Assembly (NCBI GenBank): GCA_013334435.1
Contig: JAAXXP010000007.1
Coordinates: 1-48,957 of the forward strand
From: Chlorobiaceae bacterium
GTDB lineage: Bacteria; Bacteroidota; Chlorobiia; Chlorobiales; Chlorobiaceae
Direction: 5' to 3'
DNA length: 48,957 nucleotides
Position numbers and translations under genes: made by a program. Of this stretch, positions 26,886 to 35,205 are shown one piece after another. The notes beneath the pieces were generated by a model, which saw nothing but the letters and a program-made list of their open reading frames with translations, was not told the origin of the DNA and made no database searches. The stretch's first letter is position 1. Every line of letters starts with the position of its first letter.

Positions 26886-29450
26886 ATGGCACTTTTCAAG
26901 AGAAAGGATGAGCTTCCGATTCCGCCAGGCGATGCGGAAAAGTACACCACGGTCTGCCAGTACTGCAGCGCAGGCTGCGGCTATAACGTCTATGTCTGGC
27001 CGGAGGACAAAAACGGCTCGGCAACCGCCAACGCATTCGGGGTCGATCTGTCGAAACAGGGCAAGCTCATGTCGGGCTTCTCCTACACCGAGACCATGCA
27101 CAACGTCATCACCCGCAAGAACGGCAAACAGTACAATCTCGCCGTCATACCGGCAAAGGAGTCGAGAATCAACAAGGGCGACTACTCCATCCGTGGCGGA
27201 ACCAACGCGCTGACGGCTTACAACCCGGACGGCTACACGAAAAAACGGCTGAAAGATCCCCTGATACGCAGGGAGAACGGTTTCGTGCCCATTTCGTGGG
27301 ATGACGCCGTGGAAATCATCGCAACCCTTACGAAAAGCTCCATCGACAAGTACGGCGCAGACAGCATCGCCATGAAGTTTTACGACCACGGCAGTTCGGG
27401 ACTGGGTTTCGAGGACAACTGGGCGGCGGGAAAATTCTTCCTCAGCGGCGTAAAAACCAGCTACCTTTCGATCCACAACCGCCCGGCTTACAACTCGGAA
27501 ACATGGGGCACGCGTGAACGGGGCATGCACGAGCTGAATTACGACGTCGATGACGCCCGGCTTGCCGACACCGTAGTGCTGTGGGGAGCGAATGCCTACG
27601 AATCGGCAACCATTCTCTACACCGAGCACATCATGCCGAACCTGCAGGGAGGTTCCGTTGCGGATAAAAAGAAAGCGTTCGATCCCGGTGAACCGGCGGC
27701 TGAGGGCCATATCGTCATCATCGACCCCCGAAAAAATGCGACGGTGGCGGTAAGCCAGGACATTGCCGCCGACCGGGTACTGCACATCCGGCCCAACCTC
27801 GGCACCGACTGGATTCTGGCCAACGCCATAGCTCGCATCATCTGGGAGAACCGCTGGTACGACCAGGAGTTCCTCGACAAGCGCACCGACATGAAAACCT
27901 TCGGGGAGTACAAGCAGAAGTCGCTGCAGTCCGGAAAGCCTCTGGCCACGTTGCTTGCCGATGCCGAACGGATCACCGGCGTCCCTAAAACACAGATGCA
28001 GCAGGCTGCGGAGTGGATGGCCAAACCAAAGGAGGGCGGTTTCAAACGCCGCACCCTGACCCTCTTCGAGAAAGGCATCATCTGGAACATGAAAAACTAC
28101 GACCAGGTCGCCGCAATAGCCCAGCTCAACGTCCTTGGGCACAATGTGGGAAGAGTCGGCACCGGATGCGGCAGGCTCGGCGGCCATCAGGAAGGGTACG
28201 TCAGGCCGCCGGCTCCCACTCCGGGCTCTATCCATGCCGGAGGGCCGCCGAAAAACGTCGACAAGTACATCACCGGAGGCGGCGGAAAGATCTACTGGGT
28301 AGGAGCTACCGATCCCTACCTCTCGACGCCGAACAGCCAGTTCTTCAGAAAGTCCGTCAAGAAACGCGCCGACGCACTGCTCGACTATCTCGACAACGGC
28401 GGCGTACCGACGGAAGTGAAAGCGTATGCGGATAAAGTACTCGAGGCGTTCGAAAAAACCGGCGGGCTCTTCATGATCGTGCAGGATATGTACATGACCC
28501 ATACCGCTGCCGACGCCATGATGATCCTGCCCGCCGCCGGATGGGGCGAGGCGGTCGATACCTCGATTAACTGCCACAGCCGCCTCCTGCGCATCTACGA
28601 CAAGTTCATGGATGCACCCGGAGAAGCCCTGCCCGACTGGCAGATTCTTGCCCGGATCGGAAACCGCATCAAAGCCCTCTACGAAACCGACGGCAACAAG
28701 CAGATGGCCGAAAGGTTCGGCGGCATGGAGTGGAAAAGTGATGCGGAGGTGTTCGAGGCAGGTTCGAAAGAGTTCGGCGACAACAAGGTAGCAGAAACCG
28801 AAGAGGCGAAACTGTCGCCGGAATGCTACGTCGGTGTGACCCACGACATGCTGCGCAAACTCGGCAACGAAGGCATCCAGACGCCTGTGCGCCGCGATCC
28901 TGCTACAGGCAGGCTCAGCGGCACGAAGCGCCGCTACACGCACAGCTTCGCCTCGAAGGATGGCCTCTTCAAATGGTACGGCACCGACCCCTGGACCGGC
29001 TATCCGGCGGAAGTGGCAAAATACCAGCACAACGCGACATACCCGTTCTGGTTCACCACCGGCCGCTCGCAACACGTGTGGCAGACCATGTATCATGACC
29101 GGAAGATTCCCGAGAAGTACTTCACGCTTCCCCTGCCCTACGTTGAAATCCATCCGGAAGACGCAGGAAAACTCGGCATGAAAAGCGGAGACATGGTGGA
29201 TGTGTTCAACGAGGAGGGATCGAGCACGGCGCTCGTGTACGTGAACGACTCCACGAAACCCGGCCTGATCTTCGGCATCATGTACCATGCAAAGGGATCG
29301 ATGAACCACCTGATCTCGTCGTATACCGATCCGAAAACCACCATCCCGTGGTACAAGGGAACCAAAGTGGGAATCCGGAAGTACACCGGCAAACCGGACG
29401 AGGCCATCAAAACCGCAAGCCTCCTGGCCAACAATGACGTCAGCCTCTAA
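26886..29450 (+). CDS. aioA: Arsenite oxidase large subunit AioA, molybdopterin enzyme
   Basis: Catalytic subunit of arsenite oxidase, a DMSO-reductase-family bis-MGD molybdoenzyme that oxidises arsenite to arsenate. The 3Fe-4S ligands are Cys24, Cys27 and Cys31 (CQYCSAGC), with Ser101 (SIRGG) where other family members have a fourth Cys, a hallmark of AioA. Residues corresponding to the known arsenite pocket are conserved: His197 and Glu205 in HNRPAYNSE, Arg430 and His434 in RLGGHQEGY. At 854 aa the length is near the family norm. It has no signal of its own and would be co-exported with AioB. No dedicated cytochrome follows. A large antisense ORF (26859..29507) is a shadow. Confidence 0.92.
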   Translation: MALFKRKDELPIPPGDAEKYTTVCQYCSAGCGYNVYVWPEDKNGSATANAFGVDLSKQGKLMSGFSYTETMHNVITRKNGKQYNLAVIPAKESRINKGDYSIRGGTNALTAYNPDGYTKKRLKDPLIRRENGFVPISWDDAVEIIATLTKSSIDKYGADSIAMKFYDHGSSGLGFEDNWAAGKFFLSGVKTSYLSIHNRPAYNSETWGTRERGMHELNYDVDDARLADTVVLWGANAYESATILYTEHIMPNLQGGSVADKKKAFDPGEPAAEGHIVIIDPRKNATVAVSQDIAADRVLHIRPNLGTDWILANAIARIIWENRWYDQEFLDKRTDMKTFGEYKQKSLQSGKPLATLLADAERITGVPKTQMQQAAEWMAKPKEGGFKRRTLTLFEKGIIWNMKNYDQVAAIAQLNVLGHNVGRVGTGCGRLGGHQEGYVRPPAPTPGSIHAGGPPKNVDKYITGGGGKIYWVGATDPYLSTPNSQFFRKSVKKRADALLDYLDNGGVPTEVKAYADKVLEAFEKTGGLFMIVQDMYMTHTAADAMMILPAAGWGEAVDTSINCHSRLLRIYDKFMDAPGEALPDWQILARIGNRIKALYETDGNKQMAERFGGMEWKSDAEVFEAGSKEFGDNKVAETEEAKLSPECYVGVTHDMLRKLGNEGIQTPVRRDPATGRLSGTKRRYTHSFASKDGLFKWYGTDPWTGYPAEVAKYQHNATYPFWFTTGRSQHVWQTMYHDRKIPEKYFTLPLPYVEIHPEDAGKLGMKSGDMVDVFNEEGSSTALVYVNDSTKPGLIFGIMYHAKGSMNHLISSYTDPKTTIPWYKGTKVGIRKYTGKPDEAIKTASLLANNDVSL

Positions 29451-29480
29451 AAAAGAGGTTCTGCCCGCATCTTCAGCCGA

Positions 29481-29521
29481 AAACGGCGCAGTCCTCAATT
29501 GCAACAAGGTCTGCGCCGTTT
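29481..29521 (+). terminator. Hairpin terminator after aioA
   Basis: Stem AAACGGCGCAG / CTGCGCCGTTT (11 bp, perfect) around a 19-nt loop, followed by CTGTTTTTG. It lies 30 nt past the aioA stop and before the convergent arsC-like gene. Confidence 0.7.
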
Positions 29522-29555
29522 CTGTTTTTGCAATGTCCGTGGAGTTATTGCCGTG

Positions 29556-29996
29556 CTATACCCTCAGCCCGTTCACCCACTCGCCGATTTTCTGCTGCAG
29601 CTCGTCGCGCACTTGACGGAACAGGGCTCGCTGTTCGTCAACACCGCCTGTTGCCGCCGCTGGATCGTCGAGCGGCCAGTAATACCGGTTGCCGTCCATC
29701 AGGCCGGGCCAGATACGGGGGCATGTCGCCTGGGCCCTGTTGCATACGACGACGAGGAAGTGCACGGGCACCCTGCCGAGATAGGCGTCAACAGCTTTTG
29801 GTTTCTGACCGCCGATATCGATGCCGATTTCCCGCATGACCTCCACGGCGAGCGGATGCACCTCGTCTTTGGGCTCGAGTCCGGCGCTCATCGCCTCGAA
29901 GCGGTTGCCGGCGATATGGCGGAGCAATCCTTCAGCCATCTGGCTGCGGGCCGAATTGCCGGTGCAGAGAAAGAGCACGTTTTTTTTCTTTTCCAT
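29556..29996 (-). CDS. arsC: Thioredoxin-type arsenate reductase ArsC
   Basis: Low-molecular-weight phosphatase-fold enzyme predicted to reduce arsenate to arsenite. The P-loop CTGNSARS has Cys11 and Arg17, and Cys85 and Cys92 (CNRAQATC, spacing C-x6-C) match the resolving cysteine pair of the thioredoxin-coupled Staphylococcus ArsC (Cys82, Cys89). I chose the ATG at 29996 (146 aa); a GTG at 30023 would add nine residues. It is convergent to aioBA. Reductase and oxidase side by side imply arsenic handling in both directions. A plain tyrosine phosphatase is less likely because of the extra Cys pair. Confidence 0.82.
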   Translation of the reverse strand: MEKKKNVLFLCTGNSARSQMAEGLLRHIAGNRFEAMSAGLEPKDEVHPLAVEVMREIGIDIGGQKPKAVDAYLGRVPVHFLVVVCNRAQATCPRIWPGLMDGNRYYWPLDDPAAATGGVDEQRALFRQVRDELQQKIGEWVNGLRV

Positions 29997-30042
29997 AGAT
30001 GGCAATAATGATTTGGATGACACCTGGCCGGAAGGGCGCGGT

Positions 30043-30741
30043 TTAATTCCTGAGCGAATCGATCAGCTTTTCATAGGAGTTGTCCTTCTGACGCGCACTC
30101 TCTCCCGTTACCAGATAAACAACCTCGCGGGCTATTTTTACGGCGTGATCGGCTATGCGCTCCAGATAACGGGATAAGCTCAGAACGGCGATAAGCTGAT
30201 CGATATCCGCAGCGGGCTCCTTCATCGATGCCATTGCTTTTTTGAAAATCACCCGGTGCATGAGGTCGATCTCTGCTTCAAACATATCGATCTGCCTGGC
30301 CAGCCCGTCGTCCCTGAACGCAAATGCGTCGACAGCCTTTTTCAGCATCTCGCCGACCTTCATGCCCATGGATCCGAAATCGTATGCACGCTGCAATCCG
30401 GAACCGATTTCCGGAAGACGCTCAACGACATGGACCGACAGATCGCCGATGCGTTCGAGATAGTCGTTGATTTTCATGATGGCCACAATGGTTCTGAGGT
30501 CTTTGGCCACCGGTTGCTGCAAGGCAAGAAACGAGAGGCACTGCGATTCAAGAAGAATTTCGGCATCGTCGATCTGTCGATCGGCATCCTTCACCTCTCG
30601 CGCCCTGTCCGTGTCGAGCGACTGCAGCACATCGATGGCAAGCAGAAAATTCCGGAGTACGGTTCCGGATAACGCCACCAGTGAATCAGACAGCTCCCTG
30701 ATGTGTTCGTGAACAGGCCGTTCAGCCATGGTTGCGGACAT
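30043..30741 (-). CDS. phoU: Phosphate signalling protein PhoU
   Basis: Cytoplasmic all-helical regulator linking the Pst phosphate transporter to PhoR-type signalling. Two PhoU repeats are visible, each with the DxxI/E-rich metal site (DRQIDDAEILLE; EAEIDLMHRVIFKKA) and the block RYLERIADHAVKIAREVVYL. At 232 aa the length is normal. The start may be the internal ATG at 30729 (MAERPVHEH). No pst genes are in the window. Its proximity to arsenic genes is notable because arsenate enters cells through phosphate transporters. Confidence 0.93.
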   Translation of the reverse strand: MSATMAERPVHEHIRELSDSLVALSGTVLRNFLLAIDVLQSLDTDRAREVKDADRQIDDAEILLESQCLSFLALQQPVAKDLRTIVAIMKINDYLERIGDLSVHVVERLPEIGSGLQRAYDFGSMGMKVGEMLKKAVDAFAFRDDGLARQIDMFEAEIDLMHRVIFKKAMASMKEPAADIDQLIAVLSLSRYLERIADHAVKIAREVVYLVTGESARQKDNSYEKLIDSLRN

Positions 30742-30903
30742 TAAAAAATGGTTGTTGAAAACGAAAAGGGCGCACTTCCCGGAAAAATGTTCCGAAGCGA
30801 CCGGTCATACTCGCATCCGTCTGTATACGCCATGCCGACGGAGAACCTGTCACTGCATAATCATGCATGCCTTGCAAGATAGACACTGGCGTGTTGAGGA
30901 ATT

Positions 30904-30932
30904 GTTACAGGCAGGTTACGGAACAGTTAAAT
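30904..30932 (-). promoter_or_regulatory. Pho-box-like direct repeats upstream of phoU
   Basis: Three heptamers GTTACAG, GTTACGG and GTTAAAT are spaced exactly 11 nt apart (4-nt linkers GCAG and AACA). On the phoU strand they read CTGTAAC, CCGTAAC and ATTTAAC. PhoB sites are 11-nt-phased direct repeats of CTGTCAT-like heptamers, so the geometry fits while the sequence is only a partial match. Confidence 0.35.
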
Positions 30933-31034
30933 AAGGCAGGCAGGATGCCATCCGGCAAAAGACAACAGGCCAGAGCGAGCCGGGAGGAACTTGACAGGTC
31001 GGGCTGGCGGGCGTTTCCGCATTCAATGCCTTTT

Positions 31035-31058
31035 CGCTATATTCTCTTATGCATAACG
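31035..31058. promoter_or_regulatory. Mo-box (ModE-type operator), distal copy upstream of modD
   Basis: CGCTATAT-N8-GCATAACG fits the pattern CGnTATnn-N8-nnATAnCG shared by five other sites in this window. It is about 320 nt upstream of modD, upstream of the candidate promoter at 31174-31202. Confidence 0.5.
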
Positions 31059-31173
31059 GGAAAGACCGTCATCAGACTCCCCCGCAGATAACGAGATCAA
31101 CATCATTTCAACGAAAATGTAAGAAACAGCCAACTTCATAAGCCAACAAATCTTAATTTATTAGGCGTAATGG

Positions 31174-31202
31174 TTGATTCAGCTAAAAAAACACTATATT
31201 AT
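31174..31202 (+). promoter_or_regulatory. Candidate sigma-70 promoter of the mod operon
   Basis: TTGATT (31174-31179) and TATTAT (31197-31202) are separated by 17 nt in an AT-rich stretch. The distance to modD would leave a leader of about 170 nt containing the second Mo-box. Pattern match only. Confidence 0.35.
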
Positions 31203-31342
31203 ACCCACCAACAGCAGAATTAAGTCAACCAGAGACAAAAAGCAAACCGATAGCGAAATCAGAGAACATCCCGTATGGCGTCAGAAGTAAAAAGCGTAAT
31301 CTTTCGCCTTCCGACAAGAAAACCCTCTCTTTTTTTGCTGAT

Positions 31343-31366
31343 CGGAATAGAGTCGATGCTATAACG
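31343..31366. promoter_or_regulatory. Mo-box (ModE-type operator), proximal copy at modD
   Basis: CGGAATAG-N8-CTATAACG is symmetrical in 6 of 8 arm positions with the common 8-nt spacer. It ends 13 nt before the modD ATG. Sites before the TonB receptor and the methyltransferase have the same offset from their start codons. Confidence 0.5.
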
Positions 31367-31379
31367 AATACAGAAAACC

Positions 31380-32228
31380 ATGCTACTGCACCAGCTGCCG
31401 GATTCGGATATCGAGCGATTTCTCGAGGAGGACGTACCGTACGGCGACCTCACCACATCACTGCTCGGCATCGGCGAGCAACAGGGAACCATTACATTCA
31501 CGAGCCGGCACCATACCGTAATTTCGTGCACCGAAGAGGCCGGCCGGGTACTGGAGAAGTGCGGAGCCACGGTAATCTCCCGCCTGCCGAGTGGCACGGA
31601 GGTGGAGGCCGGTGCAGCTTTTCTGGCAGCGTCCGGAAGCGCGGCAAGCCTGCATGCGGGGTGGAAGGTCGCCATGAACCTGCTGGAATACGCTTCGGGC
31701 ATCGCCACGAGAACTGCCAAAGTGGTTCGAACCGCACGCTCGGCCAATCCCGGAATTTCGATCGTCACCACCCGGAAATCATTTCCGGGAACGAAAAAGG
31801 TTGCCATCAAGGCCATCATGGCCGGAGGTGCGCTGCCCCACAGGCTTGGCCTTTCGGAAACCATCCTCGTGTTCCGTCAGCATACTGCTTTCCTCGGAGG
31901 AGTGGAGCGTTTTCTCGATCAGCTTGCTCCCCTGAAAGCGCGTGCACCGGAAAACAAGGTCATCGTCGAGGCCGATACCGCCGATGAGGCGCTGATAATA
32001 GCCGCTGCGGGAGCCGACGTGGTCCAGGTGGACAAGATGGCGGTCGGGGAGCTCGCCATACTGGCCGACGAAATACACCGGAAGTTCCCCGGCGTGAAGC
32101 TTTCGGCCGCGGGCGGCATCAATGCCGAAAACGCCGCGGCTTACGCGGGTACCGGCGTGGATATTCTCGTGCTCTCGGCGGTCTATTTCGGAAAACCTGC
32201 AGACATCAGTGTCGTCATACAACCCTGA
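31380..32228 (+). CDS. modD: ModD-type protein (NadC-like phosphoribosyltransferase family)
   Basis: A 282-aa protein of the quinolinate phosphoribosyltransferase fold. The family motif EDVPYGDLTTSLLG is N-terminal, and the core includes TRKSFPGTKK and SAAGGINAENAAAYAGTGVD. Its position as first gene of a molybdate operon and its divergence from true NadC point to ModD, a molybdenum-transport-associated paralogue of unknown reaction described first in Rhodobacter. A genuine NadC role cannot be excluded by sequence alone. Two Mo-box sites lie upstream, and modA follows after 20 nt. Confidence 0.8.
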   Translation: MLLHQLPDSDIERFLEEDVPYGDLTTSLLGIGEQQGTITFTSRHHTVISCTEEAGRVLEKCGATVISRLPSGTEVEAGAAFLAASGSAASLHAGWKVAMNLLEYASGIATRTAKVVRTARSANPGISIVTTRKSFPGTKKVAIKAIMAGGALPHRLGLSETILVFRQHTAFLGGVERFLDQLAPLKARAPENKVIVEADTADEALIIAAAGADVVQVDKMAVGELAILADEIHRKFPGVKLSAAGGINAENAAAYAGTGVDILVLSAVYFGKPADISVVIQP

Positions 32229-32248
32229 AAAACAAAAACCTTACTGCC

Positions 32249-32998
32249 ATGCTACAATCCATAAGACGTTCCGCAATCCTCCTGCTCCTGTTCCTGCTCA
32301 CTTCAGCTCCCGCAATGGCGGGTGAACTGAACCTTTCGGTAGCCGCCAGTATGAAAGAGGTGATCAACGAGCTGACCGGGAACTATGAAAAAACTCATCC
32401 CGGCATCACCTTCGTGAAAAATTTCGGTGCTTCGGGCGCCCTGGCCGGCCAGATAGAAAACGGTGCTCCTGCCGATCTCTTCATAGCCGCAAACAGCGAG
32501 TGGATGGATTACCTGAAAGGGAAAAACCTTGTCGACAGGAAAAGCCAGAAAACCTTCGCCTACAACACCCTGGTCTTTGCCGGATCGACCGGCAAAAAAG
32601 TCACATCGATGCGCGACCTTGTCAAACTTGACAAGATTGCCATCGGCAGCCCGAAAAGCGTACCTGCCGGAGAATATGCCACAACGGCCATCAGGAATGC
32701 CGGCCTGGAACAGCAGGTTCAGGGCAAGCTGGTCATGGCAAAGGATGTACGGGAGTGTCTGATGTACGCCGAACTCGGCGAGGTTGACGGTTCATTCGTC
32801 TACCGTACCGATGCCTTGCAGGGCAAAAAGGCTAAACTGCTCTTTACCGTACCGCAGAAACTCTATCCCAGAGTGGTTTACCCGATGGCCCTGACCGTAA
32901 AAGCCGCGACAAACAGGGAGGCACAGAGCTTCCATGCCTACCTGCAGGGCAGCGAAGCCAAATCGGTGCTGAAAAAGTACGGGTTTGTACTGAAATGA
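32249..32998 (+). CDS. modA: Molybdate ABC transporter, substrate-binding protein ModA
   Basis: Periplasmic protein that captures molybdate or tungstate and delivers it to ModB. A signal peptide is clear (SAILLLLFLLTSAPAMAGE). The anion-binding serine follows in LSVAASMKEV, and the blocks FGASGALAGQIENGAPADLF and IGSPKSVPAGEYA are diagnostic. At 249 aa the length is typical. It is the second gene of the mod operon, 33 nt before modB. Confidence 0.95.
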   Translation: MLQSIRRSAILLLLFLLTSAPAMAGELNLSVAASMKEVINELTGNYEKTHPGITFVKNFGASGALAGQIENGAPADLFIAANSEWMDYLKGKNLVDRKSQKTFAYNTLVFAGSTGKKVTSMRDLVKLDKIAIGSPKSVPAGEYATTAIRNAGLEQQVQGKLVMAKDVRECLMYAELGEVDGSFVYRTDALQGKKAKLLFTVPQKLYPRVVYPMALTVKAATNREAQSFHAYLQGSEAKSVLKKYGFVLK

Positions 32999-33031
32999 GA
33001 GTCCGGAAAAAAATGAGCGGATTGTAACGGT

Positions 33032-33721
33032 ATGCTGTCATTGACTGCTGAAGATATCCAGGCCATCCTGCTTTCCCTGAAAGTGGCCCTCACGGCAACC
33101 CTGTTGGCGTTGCCGCTGGGATTTGCAACGGCATGGCTGATGGTGTTCCGCTCGTTCCGGGGGAAGGTGCTGCTGGAAGTGCTCGTTAATCTTCCGCTCA
33201 CCCTCCCTCCGGTAGTTATCGGCTATTTCCTGCTGCTGCTGCTCGGCAAGAACGGTTGGGCTGGCAGGTTTCTCGATGCATGGGGCATCCATTTTATCTT
33301 TACCTGGAAAGCCGCCGTGATCGCCTCGGCAACCGTGGGGTTTCCCCTGCTCGTGCGTTCCGTCAGGCTCGGCATGGAATCGATCGACCGCCAGCTCATC
33401 GAGACATCACGCAGCCTCGGCGCCCGCTGGTTCGATACGCTCATAACGGTTGTGCTGCCGCTCTCGATACGGGGTATTCTTGCCGGATCTTCACTGATGT
33501 TCGCCCGAAGCCTCGGCGAATTCGGTGCAACAATCATCGTTGCCGGCAATATTCCCGGCATCACGCAGACCATTCCTCTGGCCATCTACGACTATGCAAG
33601 CTCACCGTCGAGCACCATGATGGCGCTCTCGCTCTGCCTGGTTGCCGTAGTTATTTCGGTACTGGTGCTCTTTGTACATGAAGTGCTCAGCCGCAACATC
33701 GAAAAGCAGGAGGCTGCGTGA
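33032..33721 (+). CDS. modB: Molybdate ABC transporter permease ModB
   Basis: Inner-membrane permease with five to six hydrophobic segments. The cytoplasmic EAA loop that contacts the ATPase is seen as ETSRSLGARWFDTLITVVLP. At 229 aa the length is normal. The stop overlaps the modC GTG start in a GTGA, indicating coupled translation. Confidence 0.94.
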   Translation: MLSLTAEDIQAILLSLKVALTATLLALPLGFATAWLMVFRSFRGKVLLEVLVNLPLTLPPVVIGYFLLLLLGKNGWAGRFLDAWGIHFIFTWKAAVIASATVGFPLLVRSVRLGMESIDRQLIETSRSLGARWFDTLITVVLPLSIRGILAGSSLMFARSLGEFGATIIVAGNIPGITQTIPLAIYDYASSPSSTMMALSLCLVAVVISVLVLFVHEVLSRNIEKQEAA

Positions 33722-34773
33722 GGCTGCAGATCGATGTCGCAAAAACCCAGGGGCACTTTACACTGCAGGCGGCAGCTGCAGTTGAAGGCCAGCGCACCGG
33801 CATTTTCGGCCAGTCCGGTTGCGGCAAATCCACGCTGGTACACCTGATTTCCGGCCTCCTGCAGCCGGACAGGGGGGAAATCGCAATTGACGGGCTCACC
33901 CTGTTCAGCAGCGAAAAAAAGATATCACTTCCCCCGGAACAGCGCCGCATAGCCATCGTATTCCAGCAGGCCATGCTCTTTCCGCATCTCGGAGTGAAGG
34001 CAAACCTCCTGTACGGCTATAAACGGTGCAGCAAGGCAAACCGTCGCATCGACCCGCAAGCGATCATCGATGTCCTGCAGCTCGAACCGCTGCTGAGTCG
34101 GGGTGTAAACCGCCTTTCCGGCGGTGAAAAACAGCGCGTGGCGCTGGGTCGGTCCGTACTCTCCAACCCTCGTCTGCTCCTGATGGACGAACCGCTCTCG
34201 GCACTCGACGACACCCTGCGATTCCAGATCATTCCCTATCTGAAAAGCGTGAGCGCGGAGTTCGGCATACCCTACCTCTTCATTTCGCATTCCGTACTTG
34301 AAATGCAGCTGATGACCGACCGGATTCTCGTCATGAAAGAGGGAAAAATCATCGAAGAGACCAGCCCTGACCAGCTGGCCCGGAACCGGATGGCTACAAG
34401 CCAGACCGGGTATCTCAACCTGCTCCATCTGGAGGAGCCGTCTGTGGAAAACGGCCTCTATTCCTATCCATGGGGCTCCGGTCGCCTGCTCGTTTCCGAC
34501 GGACAGGAAGGGAAAACATCGCTCTTCGAACTCTCGTCACGCGATATCATCCTCTTCAAGCAGCACCCGAAAGCCATCAGCGCACGCAATCTGCTTGCAT
34601 GCACGGTCACGGAACTGTTTCGCTCAGATGGGAGGCTCGGCGTCGTGCTCTCCTCCTGCGGCAAAAAACTCATTGCAGAGATCGTGCGTTCCGCTGCAGA
34701 GGAGCTCGACATCACCGAAGGGTCAACCATCTTTGCGGCCATCAAGGCATCGTCTTTCAGAAGGCTCGATTGA
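33718..34773 (+). CDS. modC: Molybdate ABC transporter ATPase ModC (first copy)
   Basis: ATP-hydrolysing subunit for molybdate import. Walker A is GQSGCGKST (residues 31-39), the signature is LSGGEKQR near 136, and Walker B is LLLMDEP. A C-terminal TOBE/Mop domain (about 285-351) ends the protein and is expected to bind oxyanion. It starts at a GTG overlapping the modB stop. At 351 aa it has the standard ModC layout. A Mop-domain gene follows after 3 nt and a second ModC-like ATPase after that. Confidence 0.93.
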   Translation: MRLQIDVAKTQGHFTLQAAAAVEGQRTGIFGQSGCGKSTLVHLISGLLQPDRGEIAIDGLTLFSSEKKISLPPEQRRIAIVFQQAMLFPHLGVKANLLYGYKRCSKANRRIDPQAIIDVLQLEPLLSRGVNRLSGGEKQRVALGRSVLSNPRLLLMDEPLSALDDTLRFQIIPYLKSVSAEFGIPYLFISHSVLEMQLMTDRILVMKEGKIIEETSPDQLARNRMATSQTGYLNLLHLEEPSVENGLYSYPWGSGRLLVSDGQEGKTSLFELSSRDIILFKQHPKAISARNLLACTVTELFRSDGRLGVVLSSCGKKLIAEIVRSAAEELDITEGSTIFAAIKASSFRRLD

Positions 34774-34776
34774 ACC

Positions 34777-35205
34777 ATGAACAGTTTCTCGGCTCTCATT
34801 ACCGGCATTGAAAACGATGAATCCGGCTCGCTTTTTCTGGTTGAACTCGATGCATCCGGCTTACAGCTCTCCATGCTGCTTTTCGATCTCAAACCGGCCT
34901 TTGCCATAGGTTCCCCGGTAAACGTGCTTTTCAAGGAAACCGGAACGGCTCTCGCAAGAAATCTCAGCGGAGAAATCAGCCTCAGCAACCGGTTTCCCGC
35001 TACAGTTACCGCCATTCGATCAGGAGACGTCCTTGCCGATATCTCACTCGATTCCGCTGCAGGAGAGTGCACGGCCATCGTCACACTCCGGAGTCTGCAG
35101 CGCATGAAACTCGACATCGGCGACTCCGTAACCGTACTGCTTCAGGCGAGCCAGATATCTCTGGTAACCCGCGACAATATTCCGGAAAACCGCATCCACG
35201 AATGA
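34777..35205 (+). CDS. Mop/TOBE-domain molybdate-binding-type protein
   Basis: A 142-aa protein with a C-terminal half that matches the Mop/TOBE fold (SLSNRFPATVTAIRSGDVLA, then DIGDSVTVLLQASQISLV). The N-terminal half looks like a second, divergent TOBE repeat. It is therefore a di-Mop-like candidate for molybdate storage or for a detached regulatory domain. It has no DNA-binding part, so it is not a full ModE. It sits between two ATPase genes and overlaps the second by 4 nt (ATGA). Its function in the operon is inferred from the fold. Confidence 0.75.
   Translation: MNSFSALITGIENDESGSLFLVELDASGLQLSMLLFDLKPAFAIGSPVNVLFKETGTALARNLSGEISLSNRFPATVTAIRSGDVLADISLDSAAGECTAIVTLRSLQRMKLDIGDSVTVLLQASQISLVTRDNIPENRIHE

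Larger units (their letters stand above)
30742..31379. other. 638-nt intergenic region between phoU and modD
   Basis: No ORF here looks coding; the short ones (30728..30934, 30867..31091) have no family features. The region holds three 11-nt-phased GTTA repeats about 165 nt upstream of phoU, two Mo-box-like inverted repeats (31035-31058 and 31343-31366), and a candidate sigma-70-type promoter (31174-31202) for the mod operon. The left part probably serves phoU and the right part modD. Confidence 0.55.

Noticed and set aside
26859-29507. 882-aa minus-strand ORF opposite aioA
   Set aside because: It covers aioA almost exactly on the other strand, has no domain or signal features, and its composition (Arg, His, Val, Gly rich) is that of a shadow frame.
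30728-30934. 68-aa plus ORF in the phoU-modD gap
   Set aside because: No ribosome site, no domain features, and it overlaps the phoU start region.
31083-31379. A molybdenum-cofactor riboswitch upstream of modD
   Set aside because: I could not find a convincing multi-stem fold with the expected features; only AT-rich sequence, a promoter-like pair and a Mo-box are visible.
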